A stretch of DNA of 64,000 bases, taken from positions 48,621 to 112,620 of the forward strand of contig NZ_JACGVC010000041.1 in assembly GCF_014077005.1 (NCBI RefSeq), read 5' to 3'. Both the position numbers and the translations under genes were made by a program. The stretch's first letter is position 1; each line of letters begins with the position of its first letter. Positions 9,273 through 18,966 of the stretch are shown here, in pieces. Below the pieces are notes generated by a model. It saw nothing but the letters and a program-made list of their open reading frames with translations. It searched no databases and was not told where the DNA came from. The stretch comes from Colwellia sp. MB3u-45 (GTDB taxonomy: Bacteria > Pseudomonadota > Gammaproteobacteria > Enterobacterales > Alteromonadaceae).

Positions 9273-10082
9273 CTAGGTTTCACAGTCATCAGCAGCATTT
9301 TTATTATCAGCCTTAATGGCAATTAACATTTTTTGCTGCTCTGCTGTCAGAGCTAGGTTAGTTAAAAGTTCCGGTCTTCTAGTCCAAGTTCTTTCTAACG
9401 ACTGATATTGGCGCCATTGCCTTATATGCTCGTGATTACCACTTAATAGCACTTTAGGAACAGACTTTGCTTCGTTTACCGAAACGTCCATAACCTCTGG
9501 CCGAGTGTAATGTGGACAATCCAATAAACCGTCAGAAAATGAATCCTGCTCAGCTGATTGTTGATGTCCTAATACTCCAGGCACAAAGCGTGCTACGGCA
9601 TCGATTATGTTCATAGCAGGTAATTCCCCACCACTTAATACATAATCGCCGACCGACCATTCTTCGTCAATTTCAGACTCTATTAGTCGCTCGTCTATAC
9701 CTTCATAACGTCCTGCTATAAATATCAGTCGGTCATGTTGTGCTAATTCACGTACACCAGCTTGGTCCAATTTCCGTCCTTGCGGCGACAAATAAATAAC
9801 CTTCGCTCTACCCTTTTCTTTAATAAGATCAGGGCTGCTATCTTCATCTGCAGCTTTTCTTGCAGCTTGTATAGCATCACGTAATGGTTGAACCATCATA
9901 AGCATCCCTGGGCCGCCACCGTAAGGTCGGTCGTCCACAGTGCGATGTTTATCATGAGTAAAATCTCTTGGGTTCCACTTATGAAACTCAATTAGACCAT
10001 TACGTATCGCTCGGCCTGTCACCCCATACTCAGTAATTGCGTCAAACATTTCGGGAAAAAGGCTTATCACCCCAATCCACAT
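9273..10082 (-). CDS. trmD: tRNA (guanine37-N1)-methyltransferase
   Basis: With the start at [16 protein letters not shown] (ATG 10082) the protein is 269 aa and matches the usual TrmD N-terminus; an in-frame ATG at 10100 would add six residues, and starts further upstream overlap rimM. SPOUT/trefoil-knot residues are visible in [20 protein letters not shown], the [15 protein letters not shown] loop, and [19 protein letters not shown]. It makes m1G37 in tRNAs reading CNN codons and prevents +1 frameshifting. It is the third gene of the ribosomal operon. Confidence 0.97.
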   Translation of the reverse strand: MWIGVISLFPEMFDAITEYGVTGRAIRNGLIEFHKWNPRDFTHDKHRTVDDRPYGGGPGMLMMVQPLRDAIQAARKAADEDSSPDLIKEKGRAKVIYLSPQGRKLDQAGVRELAQHDRLIFIAGRYEGIDERLIESEIDEEWSVGDYVLSGGELPAMNIIDAVARFVPGVLGHQQSAEQDSFSDGLLDCPHYTRPEVMDVSVNEAKSVPKVLLSGNHEHIRQWRQYQSLERTWTRRPELLTNLALTAEQQKMLIAIKADNKNAADDCET

Positions 10083-10125
10083 TTTCTTATCACTAAGCAT
10101 GTTTGTTAATACACTCTTACTCAAG

Positions 10126-10656
10126 TTAGAAACCTGGGTCCCAGTCAACACAAATTTGTTTATCTTCAGCGCTTATCGAAAGTATAACTTGGTCCATTAA
10201 GTAAGGTATTAACCTTTCTTTTTTACCAAAGCCATCTTTCAGATTAGCTTTAACAACCAGTACGTCGTTAGCGCCCGTTTCCATTATGTCGGAAACCCGA
10301 CCTAGGTCGTAACCTTTGTCAGTAACTACTGCCATGCCGATTAGATCACGCCAATAAAACTCACCTTCAGGTAAGTCTGATAACGCCTCTTCGCTGACAA
10401 ATATCTCTGAACCCACGAGCTTTTGTGCTACATCGCGATCATCAATACCTGCAACTTTAACCACAAGACCATTGTTATGTTTGCGCCAATCGGTAATATC
10501 TACTGATTGAATCTTATCCCCTAATTTTAAAGACCAAGGAAAATAGTCTAGAATGGCTTCTTGGTCATCTGTGAATGAATGAATTTTCAACCAACCCTTG
10601 ATACCGTAGACTGCGCCTACTTTACCTAAAGTGACATCTTTACCAATAACTTCCAC
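10126..10656 (-). CDS. rimM: Ribosome maturation factor RimM
   Basis: The product is 176 aa. The N-terminal RimM domain begins [21 protein letters not shown]. The C-terminal PRC-barrel follows, with [20 protein letters not shown] and GANDVLVV. It binds S19 and helps assemble the 30S head. It lies 28 bp after rpsP on the minus strand, in the standard gene order. Confidence 0.97.
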   Translation of the reverse strand: MEVIGKDVTLGKVGAVYGIKGWLKIHSFTDDQEAILDYFPWSLKLGDKIQSVDITDWRKHNNGLVVKVAGIDDRDVAQKLVGSEIFVSEEALSDLPEGEFYWRDLIGMAVVTDKGYDLGRVSDIMETGANDVLVVKANLKDGFGKKERLIPYLMDQVILSISAEDKQICVDWDPGF

Positions 10657-10684
10657 AACAAACTCCTAAAACCTACCAATTAAA

Positions 10685-10933
10685 TTAAGCTGCTTTGTTA
10701 GCATCTTTAATTAATTTGGCCACACGATCAGATACAGTTGCACCTTGACCAACCCAATGGTTGACACGGTCTAAGTCTAAACGTAATTTTTCCGCTTGAC
10801 CTTGCGCTGTAGGGTTGAAAAAACCAACTTTCTCGATGAAACGACCATCGCGAGAGTTACGGCTATCTGCAACAACAACCTGATAGAATGGACGCTTCTT
10901 TGCGCCGGCACGAGCTAAACGAATGGTAACCAT
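10685..10933 (-). CDS. rpsP: 30S ribosomal protein S16
   Basis: The product is 82 aa, full length. It opens [20 protein letters not shown] with the conserved [19 protein letters not shown]. It is the first gene of the operon; a GAGG ribosome site precedes the ATG, and a long leader with a hairpin (10994-11030) lies upstream. Confidence 0.98.
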   Translation of the reverse strand: MVTIRLARAGAKKRPFYQVVVADSRNSRDGRFIEKVGFFNPTAQGQAEKLRLDLDRVNHWVGQGATVSDRVAKLIKDANKAA

Positions 10934-10993
10934 ATCGTCCTCTATATAATTTAAGTGTTAAAACGAATTTCCCAGACATTTCCGTCGACTAAG

Positions 10994-11030
10994 CAACAGA
11001 AAAGCTCGCGTATATTACGCTTTTCTGTTG
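10994..11030 (-). promoter_or_regulatory. 12-bp perfect hairpin in the rpsP leader
   Basis: CAACAGAAAAGC (10994-11005) and GCTTTTCTGTTG (11019-11030) pair perfectly around a 13-nt loop. No T run follows on either strand, so it is not a simple terminator. It lies 60-100 bp upstream of rpsP and could be a leader control element or processing site, or overlap the divergent promoter for the EamA gene. Confidence 0.4.
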
Positions 11031-11173
11031 ACAAAGCAACCTAAAGCTAGCCTTGGATGAATTATTTCGCAAATTAGTTACCCGTGTTAGCAATATAACG
11101 ATATAATCCACGTCTGCAAAACCAAGCGCCATATACCCGCGCTTTAATTCACTCTTTCTAGCCGGCGAAAACT

Positions 11174-12154
11174 ATGACTCAGCTCGCAAACACCAGTATA
11201 AAAGGATTAATGCTAGCGATGACCACGGCTATTATGTGGGGATTACTGCCATTAGCGCTAAAATCTGTTTTAGTACTAATGGACGCTTATACTATTACTT
11301 GGTATCGCTTCGTGTTCGCTGCATTTTTTGTGACCCTATTTTTATCAGCAACCAGAAAAATACCTAACTCAGCACTGCAGCAAACTAGCGTCATGAAACG
11401 ACTATTGCTTGCTGCTATTCTGTTGAGTTTTAACTACATACTGTATCTGGTTTCATTGCACTATATACCAGTAGAAACTGCACAAATGCTTATTCAAATG
11501 GCGCCCTTTTTCATGTTAGTTGGCAGTGTTGTTGTAATGAAGGAACACTTTAGTCGTGGTCAAATGGTCGGCTCTTTGGTACTTATCTCAGGTTTGTTAT
11601 TGTTTTTTAATCAACAATTTATTAATAGCAGTGGCATTGATAGCCATGATTTTTTACTTGGCTTTATCATTATGTTTGGGGCGGCAATAACTTGGGCGGC
11701 CTATGCGATCATGCAAAAACAAATGTTACGTTATTACAGCTCAAACCAAATAATGTGGTGTATTTACTTATTAAGTGCCCTGTTTTTCTTACCCTTGGCA
11801 AGCCCGGAAAAAATAAAGTCTTTAGATGATAGCGCATTACTTTTGTTACTTTTTTGCTGCGCTAACACCCTCATTGCCTATGGCACTTTTGCCAAGTCAT
11901 TAGAATATTTGTCAACCGCCAAAGTGAGTGCAACCTTGGCGATAACACCCTTACTTACCGTGTTGTTTGCCACTATCGCTGAGCAAATTTGGCCAACAAC
12001 ATTCCAAGCACAACAGTTGAATGCACTCGCTTATATCGGAGCCAGCATTGTGGTGTTAGGCTCAATGCTAACGGCCCTCGGTAATAGAATACTTAATAGA
12101 AAAAATATCAATGCGGTTAAAGCGTACTTAAGATTTAAAAATAAAAGCGCTTGA
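11174..12154 (+). CDS. EamA/DMT-family inner-membrane exporter
   Basis: The product is 326 aa with about ten hydrophobic helices arranged as two EamA repeats, the first from LMLAMTTAIMWGLLPLALKS and the second from FIIMFGAAITWAAYAIMQKQ. It belongs to the drug/metabolite transporter superfamily, whose members export amino acids, purines or drugs; the substrate cannot be read here. It is monocistronic, divergent from rpsP, and ends at a symmetrical terminator shared with ffh. Confidence 0.85.
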   Translation: MTQLANTSIKGLMLAMTTAIMWGLLPLALKSVLVLMDAYTITWYRFVFAAFFVTLFLSATRKIPNSALQQTSVMKRLLLAAILLSFNYILYLVSLHYIPVETAQMLIQMAPFFMLVGSVVVMKEHFSRGQMVGSLVLISGLLLFFNQQFINSSGIDSHDFLLGFIIMFGAAITWAAYAIMQKQMLRYYSSNQIMWCIYLLSALFFLPLASPEKIKSLDDSALLLLLFCCANTLIAYGTFAKSLEYLSTAKVSATLAITPLLTVLFATIAEQIWPTTFQAQQLNALAYIGASIVVLGSMLTALGNRILNRKNINAVKAYLRFKNKSA

Positions 12155-12263
12155 TTTAGCCGCTATGACCCACATTGAGTAAAGAAAAATCATAGATTAG
12201 AGCAGTGGTTTATAACAAATTCCTGTCATGCAATTCTAGAATAGAATAGAAAAGAAAAGTGTA

Positions 12264-12304
12264 GAAACCAAAAAAGGTAGCAATATGCTACCTTTTTTGG
12301 TTTC
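12264..12304. terminator. Bidirectional terminator between the EamA gene and ffh
   Basis: A perfect 19-bp stem, with arms 12264-12282 and 12286-12304 around the loop ATA. The core is GGTAGCA/TGCTACC flanked by A6 and T6. It lies between convergent genes and can serve both. Confidence 0.92.
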
Positions 12305-12327
12305 AAAATATGATTTAGCTTAACAGG

Positions 12328-13710
12328 TTAGCGACCCGGCATACCGCCGCCCATGCCACCACCTGGAGGCATCATGCCTTTCATTGAGCGCATCATTTTT
12401 TGCATGCCGCCTTTACCCGACATTTTTTTCATCATTTTTTGCATTTGAGTAAATTGTTTAAGCAATTTATTGACGTCTTGTATTTGCGTACCCGAACCGG
12501 CAGCAATACGACGCTTGCGTGAACCTTTAATAACGTCAGGGCGTTGTCGTTCGGCTTTGGTCATCGAGTTAATCATAGCTTCCATGCGAATGGTCACTTT
12601 GTCATCCATTTGGCCTTTAACTTGTTCCGACATATTACCCATACCGGGTAATTTATCCATCATGCCCATCATGCCACCCATGCTTTTCATTTGCACAAGT
12701 TGGTCACGAAAGTCTTCTAAATCAAAACCTTTGCCACTTTTTACTTTTTTCGCTAATTTTTCAGCTTGTTTGCGATCAACCTTTTGCTCTACTTCTTCAA
12801 TTAAAGAAAGTACATCGCCCATACCCAGTATACGAGAAGCAATTCTGTCTGGATGAAAAGGCTCTAAGGCTTCAATTTTTTCGCCAACCCCCATAAACTT
12901 GATGGGTTTACCGGTAATATGGCGAATAGATAACGCCGCACCACCACGGGCATCACCGTCAGTTTTGGTTAAGATAATACCGGTTAATGGTAAAGCATCA
13001 TTAAAGGCTTTAGCGGTATTAGCCGCATCTTGACCTGTCATGGCGTCAACCGTGAACAAGGTTTCAATGGGGTTAATGGCGGCGTGTAACTGTTGGATCT
13101 CAGCCATCATTTCGCCGTCGATATGCAAACGCCCGGCGGTATCCACAATAACGACATCAAAAAAGTTTTTCTTCGCGTGGTCAATCGCACCGTTGGCAAT
13201 ATCAATAGGCTTTTGGTTAATGTCACTTGGGAAAAAGCCAACATTAATTTCAGTGGCTAACATTTCCAGTTGTTTAATCGCTGCGGGGCGATAAACATCA
13301 GCACTCACCACAAGCACTTTTTTCTTTTCACGCTCAGTTAAAAATTTAGCTAACTTAGCAACAGAGGTCGTTTTACCGGCACCTTGTAAGCCGGCCATTA
13401 ACACAACAGCTGGCGGCGCTGTTTTTAGGTTAAGGGCTTCATTAACTTCACCCATCGCCATTTCAAGTTCAGTGCGAACAATTTTTACAAAAACCTGACC
13501 TGGCGTTAAGCTTTTAGAAACATCTTGCCCAACAGCACTTTCTTTTACTTTGGCAATAAAATCGCGAATAACCGGTAAAGCGACATCAGCTTCTAATAAG
13601 GCCATCCGTACTTCACGTAAAGTGTCTTTTATATTGTCTTCTGTTAAGCGACCACGGCCACTGATATTTTTTAGTGTTTTCGTTAAACGATCGGAAAGAT
13701 TTTCAAACAT
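12328..13710 (-). CDS. ffh: Signal recognition particle protein Ffh
   Basis: The product is 460 aa. The N-domain is followed by the G-domain with the P-loop GLQGAGKTTSVAKLAKFL, DTAGRLHIDGEMM and TKTDGDARGGAALS. The C-terminal M-domain is rich in methionine (KSMGGMMGMMDKLPGMG), with SRKRRIAAGSG binding 4.5S RNA. It is a GTPase that delivers nascent inner-membrane proteins to FtsY. Its neighbours ypjD and yfjD match the E. coli ffh locus, here divergent with an extra permease in between. Confidence 0.98.
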   Translation of the reverse strand: MFENLSDRLTKTLKNISGRGRLTEDNIKDTLREVRMALLEADVALPVIRDFIAKVKESAVGQDVSKSLTPGQVFVKIVRTELEMAMGEVNEALNLKTAPPAVVLMAGLQGAGKTTSVAKLAKFLTEREKKKVLVVSADVYRPAAIKQLEMLATEINVGFFPSDINQKPIDIANGAIDHAKKNFFDVVIVDTAGRLHIDGEMMAEIQQLHAAINPIETLFTVDAMTGQDAANTAKAFNDALPLTGIILTKTDGDARGGAALSIRHITGKPIKFMGVGEKIEALEPFHPDRIASRILGMGDVLSLIEEVEQKVDRKQAEKLAKKVKSGKGFDLEDFRDQLVQMKSMGGMMGMMDKLPGMGNMSEQVKGQMDDKVTIRMEAMINSMTKAERQRPDVIKGSRKRRIAAGSGTQIQDVNKLLKQFTQMQKMMKKMSGKGGMQKMMRSMKGMMPPGGGMGGGMPGR

Positions 13711-13912
13711 AAATGACTCAAATATTAACTTTGCGCAAAAAATTACCTCTATTATACCCGTACAATTAATTAGCGAAAGTAGAAGTTATGTTTTTAAGCT
13801 AATGATGAGATTTAATCTCACGATATGTAGACAAAAAAGCCTAGTTATAGATCAATAACAGTGAAAAAATTTATGATAAACTCTCATTAATTACCTCACT
13901 TTTGGACCAAGT

Positions 13913-15067
13913 GTGAATACCTTTATTTTATTTTTTGACAATTTATTACAGCTCAGCCTAGAAGCTAGCCCATGGCTATTGCTCGGTTTACTTATTGCCG
14001 GTCTGATGAAAGCTTGGGTACCCACCAAAATTTTAAGCCAGCATTTAGGTCATGGTAATAAAGCCATTATTAAAGCGGCATTTATTGGTGCACCATTACC
14101 GCTATGTTCATGTGGCGTGATCCCTGTGGCGACTGAACTACGACGCTCAGGCGCTTCAGCTCCTGCCACTGCAGCGTTTTTAGTCGCAACACCTGAAACC
14201 GGCGTAGATTCGGTGTCGGTTTCCTATGCTTTGTTAGGGCCTGTTCTCGCCATTTATCGCCCCGTAACGGCAATATTATCAGCAATTTTTACCGGTATGA
14301 TAGTTGCAACATCCAAAGAGAGCTTTACCCGAGTAAAAAGCCACAACACGCATAGTGAATTAACAACTTGTTGTGCAAAAACAACAGCCGCTGCTAAAGC
14401 TGAAGCTGAAGCAGCCGAGCCATCCAATTCGTGCTGTGCAAGCAAGCCAACAAAGCCTAGCCATTCGGTACTTAACCATTCAGTACTTAGCCATTCAGTA
14501 CTTAGCCATTCAGTACTTAGCCATTCAGTAATAGCGAAAACATTGGCCGGCATTCGCTATAGCGCAACACAATTAATTGATGACTTAGTGCGCTGGCTAT
14601 TGTTAGGCTTATTGTTTGCCACTGCGGTAAGAACATTTGTACCTACATCATTTTTATTAAGCTATGGCAGTGGCTTAGGCGCTATGTTGGTAATGATTGC
14701 ACTGTCGATTCCTATGTATATATGCGCGACTGCCTCAACACCTATTGCCGCTGGCTTTATTATGGCAGGCATTTCTCCAGGTACTGCATTAGTCTTTATG
14801 ATGGCAGGGCCGGCCACTAACATTTCAACCTTGGGCGTGATCAAAAATGAAATGGGTAGTAGCGTATTAATAAAGTACCTTTTAGGCATTAGCATTTCTG
14901 CCATTAGTTTTGGTTTATTATTGGACTGGGGGCTAGTTTATTTTAACATTGATATTAGTCAGCAAATGCAACACAGTCATCAGTTAATACCTTTTTGGTT
15001 TGGCTTAACTTGTCTTGGCGTATTAACATTCTTAGCCATTAAACCTTTGCGTAAACTCTTGATATAA
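13913..15067 (+). CDS. SO_0444-type Cu/Zn efflux permease
   Basis: The product is 384 aa. It is a permease of the DUF318/ArsP group, with LEASPWLLLGLLIAGLMKAW at the start and the signature PLPLCSCGVIPVATELRRSGAS plus ATPETGVDSVSVSYALLGP. The second half repeats the fold (MYICATASTPIAAGFI). A cytoplasmic linker carries paired cysteines (TTCCAK, SNSCCASK) suited to metal binding, followed by an expanded HSVLS repeat. It starts at GTG 13913. By family it should export copper or zinc. It is divergent from ffh. Confidence 0.85.
   Translation: MNTFILFFDNLLQLSLEASPWLLLGLLIAGLMKAWVPTKILSQHLGHGNKAIIKAAFIGAPLPLCSCGVIPVATELRRSGASAPATAAFLVATPETGVDSVSVSYALLGPVLAIYRPVTAILSAIFTGMIVATSKESFTRVKSHNTHSELTTCCAKTTAAAKAEAEAAEPSNSCCASKPTKPSHSVLNHSVLSHSVLSHSVLSHSVIAKTLAGIRYSATQLIDDLVRWLLLGLLFATAVRTFVPTSFLLSYGSGLGAMLVMIALSIPMYICATASTPIAAGFIMAGISPGTALVFMMAGPATNISTLGVIKNEMGSSVLIKYLLGISISAISFGLLLDWGLVYFNIDISQQMQHSHQLIPFWFGLTCLGVLTFLAIKPLRKLLI
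14461..14530. repeat. 15-bp in-frame tandem repeat inside the permease gene
   Basis: Four full units of CCATTCAGTACTTAG-type sequence (14461-14520), the first one variant, plus a partial fifth (14521-14530). They encode HSVLN then HSVLS copies between the cysteine-rich linker and the second membrane half. Because 15 is a multiple of 3, copy changes keep the frame. Confidence 0.9.
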
Positions 15068-15179
15068 AATAAACAATAGTATGGAGTCTGCTAGCGGTTC
15101 TGCTAGAATCGCTATAGTAAATATTAACTAGCAGTATTATTTACCTTGTGGACAATTTTTAATTTTTTTGGAGCTCTTT

Positions 15180-15980
15180 GTGGAATTTTCAAGTATCAGT
15201 TCATTTACTGCGTTTGTATGCTACAGCGTGGCGACGGTATCAATTTTATCGCGTTTATTTCATCCGAAAGGACCAAACTTAATCATTACCTTGATTTTTG
15301 CCTGTTTGGCGATTGTTTTTCATGTCTTAAGTAGCTCACAATTTTTATTTACCCATAACCACCTTAATTTCTCGCTACCTAATGTGGTTTCACTGGTCAG
15401 TTTAATTATTACCTTAGTTATTTCTACGGTCGCTTTACGCTTCAAGGTGAATTTATTATTACCCGTGATTTATGGTTTTGCTGGCCTTTGGCAACTCAGT
15501 ATGATTTTCATTTCACCGATAGGTAATATGGAAATTGTTAGCGATAAGCTTGCCATGTTAAGCCACATTACTTTAGCCCTTATTGCCTATTGTATTTTAG
15601 TTATCGCCACTTTGTATGCCTTCCAAGTTGCCTATATCAATAAAAAATTAAAAAGTAAAAATATTCAAGCCGTGCATCATTTACCGCCTTTAATGCAAGT
15701 TGAACGTCAGTTATATATTATTTTACTGTTAGGTAGCATCTGCCTATTACTCAGCCAAGCATTAGGCTTTTTGTTTCTTGACGGCATGATCTCAAAAGTA
15801 AATGCGCATAAAACTATTTTATCGCTGATCGCCTGCAGCATTTACTTCTTAACGTTATGGGGACATTTTAAACAAGGTTGGCGTGGCCAACGGGTACTCA
15901 TATTAACCGTAATTGCCACCTTCATACTGACTTTGGCTTATTTTGGTAGCCGATTTGTGAAAGAATTTCTCTTATTATAA
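15180..15980 (+). CDS. ypjD: CcsA/HemX-like inner-membrane protein YpjD
   Basis: The product is 266 aa from GTG 15180, which has GGAG six bases upstream; a TTG at 15168 would overlap that site. It has eight or so membrane helices of the cytochrome c assembly (CcsA) type, including the HITLALIAYCILVIATLYAFQ segment with a conserved histidine and the later ALGFLFLDGM and WGHFKQGWRGQR elements. The E. coli counterpart lies next to ffh and the yfjD gene, as here. Its exact role is uncertain; family members relate to haem handling, and E. coli YpjD has been connected with cation transport. Confidence 0.85.
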   Translation: MEFSSISSFTAFVCYSVATVSILSRLFHPKGPNLIITLIFACLAIVFHVLSSSQFLFTHNHLNFSLPNVVSLVSLIITLVISTVALRFKVNLLLPVIYGFAGLWQLSMIFISPIGNMEIVSDKLAMLSHITLALIAYCILVIATLYAFQVAYINKKLKSKNIQAVHHLPPLMQVERQLYIILLLGSICLLLSQALGFLFLDGMISKVNAHKTILSLIACSIYFLTLWGHFKQGWRGQRVLILTVIATFILTLAYFGSRFVKEFLLL

Positions 15981-16066
15981 TTTTTAGGGTATAAGTTAAC
16001 TTTGTATTACTTTTCCACTTTGGTCTGGTAATACTGCTTATAAATAACGCATCAATAGGATCCCTT

Positions 16067-17344
16067 TTGGATAACATCTCTACCGATATGCTGTTTGTCG
16101 TACTTGGCATTCTCATATTTATATCAGCCTATTTCTCTGGTTCTGAAACGGGCATGATGTCGATTAACCGGTATCGGTTAAAACACTTAGAAAAACAAAA
16201 TCATAGTGGCGCAAAAAGGGTGAGTAAATTACTGGCAAAACCAGATAAATTAATTGGCCTGATCCTGATTGGCAATAACTTAGTCAATATTTTTGCCACC
16301 CTAATTACCGGCATCATAGCGCAACGATTGTACGGCGACGCAGGCGTGTTTTATTCAGGTTTGTTGCTGACCTTAGTTATTTTGATTTTTGCTGAAATAA
16401 CGCCAAAAACCTTAGCCGCACTGTACCCAGAAAAAGTCGCGTTTCCGAGTTCATTAATCCTAGTTTTACTTTTAAAGCTACTCTACCCTTTCGTTATTGC
16501 AGTCAATTGGATCACCAATGGTATATTAGCCATATTAGGCATTAGTTCAGAACAACGTGAACAACACAGTTTAAGTTCTGAAGAATTACGCACCGTGGTA
16601 AATGAATCAGGTGCCTTATTGAAATCTCAAGATCAAGACATGCTGGTGGGTATCCTCGATTTAGAAAATGTCACCGTTGAAGATATTATGATCCCGCGTA
16701 ATGAACTGGTTGGCATCGATATCAATAACGAGTGGAAACGCATCCAAAAACAACTTACCCAGTCAAACCATACCCGGGTATTATTATATCGTGACAATAT
16801 TGACGATGTAGTAGGTTATGTTCACATGCGTGATGCCTTGCGATTAGTCTCAAAAGAACAATTCACCAAAGCAACCTTGTTACGTGCTGTGCGAGAAATT
16901 TATTTTATTCCTGAAGGTACTCCCCTCAATGTTCAACTGTTAAAGTTTCAACATGCAAAAGAGCGCATAGGCTTAGTGGTTGATGAATATGGTGATATTC
17001 AAGGTTTAGTCACCTTAGAAGATATTCTTGAAGAAATTGTCGGTGATTTCACTACAACGATGACGCCAACCACTAGCGATGAAGTTAATATTCAACCCGA
17101 CGGTAGCTATTTAGTCGATGGCAGTGCCACTGTACGTGACGTGAATAAAGAAATGGCCTGGAATTTCCCTACTGATGGCCCAAAAACTATCAATGGCTTA
17201 ATTTTGGAATACCTTGAAGATATTCCAGAAGCAAACTTAAGCGTTAGAATATCAGGCTACCCACTGGAAATTATCGAAGTAAAAGACAATATGATCAAAA
17301 CAGTTAGAATTTTACCTGATTTTTATGATGGTATTAAATCTTAG
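16067..17344 (+). CDS. CNNM/CorC-family transporter (YfjD/CorB-like)
   Basis: The product is 425 aa. The start is TTG 16067, preceded by AGGA at a good distance. An N-terminal DUF21 membrane domain (YFSGSETGMMSINRYRLKHL and ILIFAEITPKTLAALYPEKV) is followed by a CBS pair (VEDIMIPRNELVGI and VVDEYGDIQGLVTLEDILEE) and a C-terminal CorC_HlyC domain (DGSYLVDGSATVRDVNKEM). Relatives move or sense Mg2+/Co2+. It forms a plus-strand pair with ypjD and ends at a clear terminator. Confidence 0.92.
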   Translation: MDNISTDMLFVVLGILIFISAYFSGSETGMMSINRYRLKHLEKQNHSGAKRVSKLLAKPDKLIGLILIGNNLVNIFATLITGIIAQRLYGDAGVFYSGLLLTLVILIFAEITPKTLAALYPEKVAFPSSLILVLLLKLLYPFVIAVNWITNGILAILGISSEQREQHSLSSEELRTVVNESGALLKSQDQDMLVGILDLENVTVEDIMIPRNELVGIDINNEWKRIQKQLTQSNHTRVLLYRDNIDDVVGYVHMRDALRLVSKEQFTKATLLRAVREIYFIPEGTPLNVQLLKFQHAKERIGLVVDEYGDIQGLVTLEDILEEIVGDFTTTMTPTTSDEVNIQPDGSYLVDGSATVRDVNKEMAWNFPTDGPKTINGLILEYLEDIPEANLSVRISGYPLEIIEVKDNMIKTVRILPDFYDGIKS

Positions 17345-17374
17345 CGCTGTAAAGGCTAAACTAGCTTTTCGCGC

Positions 17375-17412
17375 AAAGGCACCGTTGAACCTAAGTCAAC
17401 GGTGCCTTTTTC
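17375..17412 (+). terminator. Terminator after the CNNM transporter gene
   Basis: AAAGGCACCGTTGA (17375-17388) pairs perfectly with TCAACGGTGCCTTT (17396-17409), followed by more T bases. It lies 30 bp after the stop. Confidence 0.93.
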
Positions 17413-18001
17413 TTATGACTTCTTCGACAGCTAAGCTTTAGTAACTAAGCTTTAATAAGTTAGCTTTAGTAGCCAACTACCGTCCTCAGTTATTCATTTC
17501 ATCTTATGATGCCGATCAGTGAATGACATTGACCCCAAAATATTCCTGGCTCATTTTAGATATTTTTGTGGATAGAACGTTCGCCACCGAGACTTACTAA
17601 CAAGGTTATGCACAGCTCTAGATCTGAAGACGATTTTTCCACAATTTCTGTGGATAACAAATGCGAGCCCTCTAACAAATAGCCTTTGAATTTTGCAATC
17701 GATTTTTCGAAATAAAATGAAGTTTTTTTTAAAAATCACTGCGTTTATTTTCTAGCCCTGATTCACACTGAGTTGTTAAAAAATAATACTATTTTTATCA
17801 ACTTTGGCAAGAACTATGCTATGGAACTAACGAATAAAACGGTGCAGTAAAACAGTGTAAGACACGGGTAATTTTAAGAGGGGTAAAAGCTTGCCCTTGG
17901 TTAAATAATGGCTAGTACTATTGCTAGTAATGTTACTAGTAATAAAGCGACAAAAATAACGAGAGGCTAAAGACTTGTTAACCTCTGTCATAATAAATGA
18001 A
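17413..18001. other. Gene-free AT-rich stretch with three DnaA-box-like sites (17567-17657)
   Basis: The sites are TGTGGATAG (17567-17575, one base off), TTATGCACA (17606-17614, fits TTATNCACA) and TGTGGATAA (17649-17657, exact reverse DnaA box), within 91 bp and followed by a strongly AT-rich tract. Imperfect repeats of CTAAGCTTTAGTAA occur near 17433-17475. No credible gene was found. The chromosomal origin would be expected near mnmG/dnaA, so a DnaA-titrating or chance cluster is more likely. Confidence 0.4.
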
Positions 18002-18625
18002 TTAATCACCAAAAAATAAACGCCATAACCAACCATGATTAAGTTCTTCTTCACAGCTTTTAAGCTGACTTGAATAACGCTTACCACGACGATCGACTTT
18101 TCGGGCCACCTTACTTAACCAAGGTTTTTTCTTATAACTTTTATGTTTAAAGCCGCCCCAACCTTCATGATAATTTAAATACTGGTTGTAGCCATCCCAT
18201 TTAGAGACCCTATTAATTTTTTGAGTTTTAAAAATAAACCACCCCATAAAATCGATAGCATCTTCAAAGTCATCACGATCAGCACCCGAATTGTCAGTTT
18301 CTCTCACGTAGTCTGCCCAAGTCATAGTTTTTGCTTGTGAATAGCCATAAGCGCTGCTAACTCTACCCCAAGGAATGAACCCTAGCAGGTAGTCCCTAGG
18401 AGGCAATGCACCGGCTTTAAATGAGCTTTCTTGATACATCATACTCATCGGCACATGAATAGGTACGCCCCAACGTTCGCGCACTTCTTTTGCAATAAAG
18501 TACCAATCTCTATGTTCACGGAATATTTCGCATAAATTTTCAGGATTTTTGGGTGGGCTAGTCGCGCAACTTGATAACGTTAAGCAAGCTAACGCAGAAA
18601 TAATAAGTGTTTTAAAAAAGGCCAT
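18002..18625 (-). CDS. Lytic transglycosylase (SLT)-like lipoprotein
   Basis: The product is 207 aa. The lipoprotein signal MAFFKTLIISALACLTLSSC ends in the lipobox LSSC. The central part has the lysozyme-like catalytic context PMSMMYQESSFKAGA, with glutamate in the QES motif, and the following SAYGYSQAKTMTWADYV. It has a tryptophan-rich, basic C-terminus. It would cleave peptidoglycan from the membrane side. The family (SLT-domain lipoproteins of about 200 aa in marine gammaproteobacteria) is recognised by motif only. It is monocistronic. Confidence 0.8.
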   Translation of the reverse strand: MAFFKTLIISALACLTLSSCATSPPKNPENLCEIFREHRDWYFIAKEVRERWGVPIHVPMSMMYQESSFKAGALPPRDYLLGFIPWGRVSSAYGYSQAKTMTWADYVRETDNSGADRDDFEDAIDFMGWFIFKTQKINRVSKWDGYNQYLNYHEGWGGFKHKSYKKKPWLSKVARKVDRRGKRYSSQLKSCEEELNHGWLWRLFFGD

Positions 18626-18966
18626 GAATGCAGTTACTTAGTTTTGAATGATAATATCATGCCAGAATATTGTCGAATTTTCAGATTAAAGTCGCCATAT
18701 ATGACACTTTTTTCTAGTGCTCGCTTGGAAAGCTCTATTCTGATGCATAAAATAAAAACACCGTAATAACCTCATATTCAAATAGGCGCTAGATACTAGA
18801 TAAAATTCACCTAGGTTTAGGCACTTATTATCTTTTTAGGAATGTTCGTTATGCTGCGCCAATAAGCGCGTATTAGTCAGTAACTTTATATATTTCGCAG
18901 CACATTCATTGTTTGAAGCTAAATTATTAGGGGGCTTTTTTACTTTAAACTTATTTTAACTATTAA

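Noticed and set aside
9083..10151. Long N-terminal extension of trmD (start at 10151)
   Set aside because: It overlaps the rimM coding end, and the standard TrmD N-terminus [13 protein letters not shown] begins at 10082.
14254..14553. Minus-strand frame encoding repeated EWLST units
   Set aside because: It is the antisense shadow of the 15-bp repeat in the permease gene.
17567..17780. Chromosomal replication origin
   Set aside because: Only three boxes and no mnmG, dnaA or parAB nearby; origins in this group sit beside those genes.
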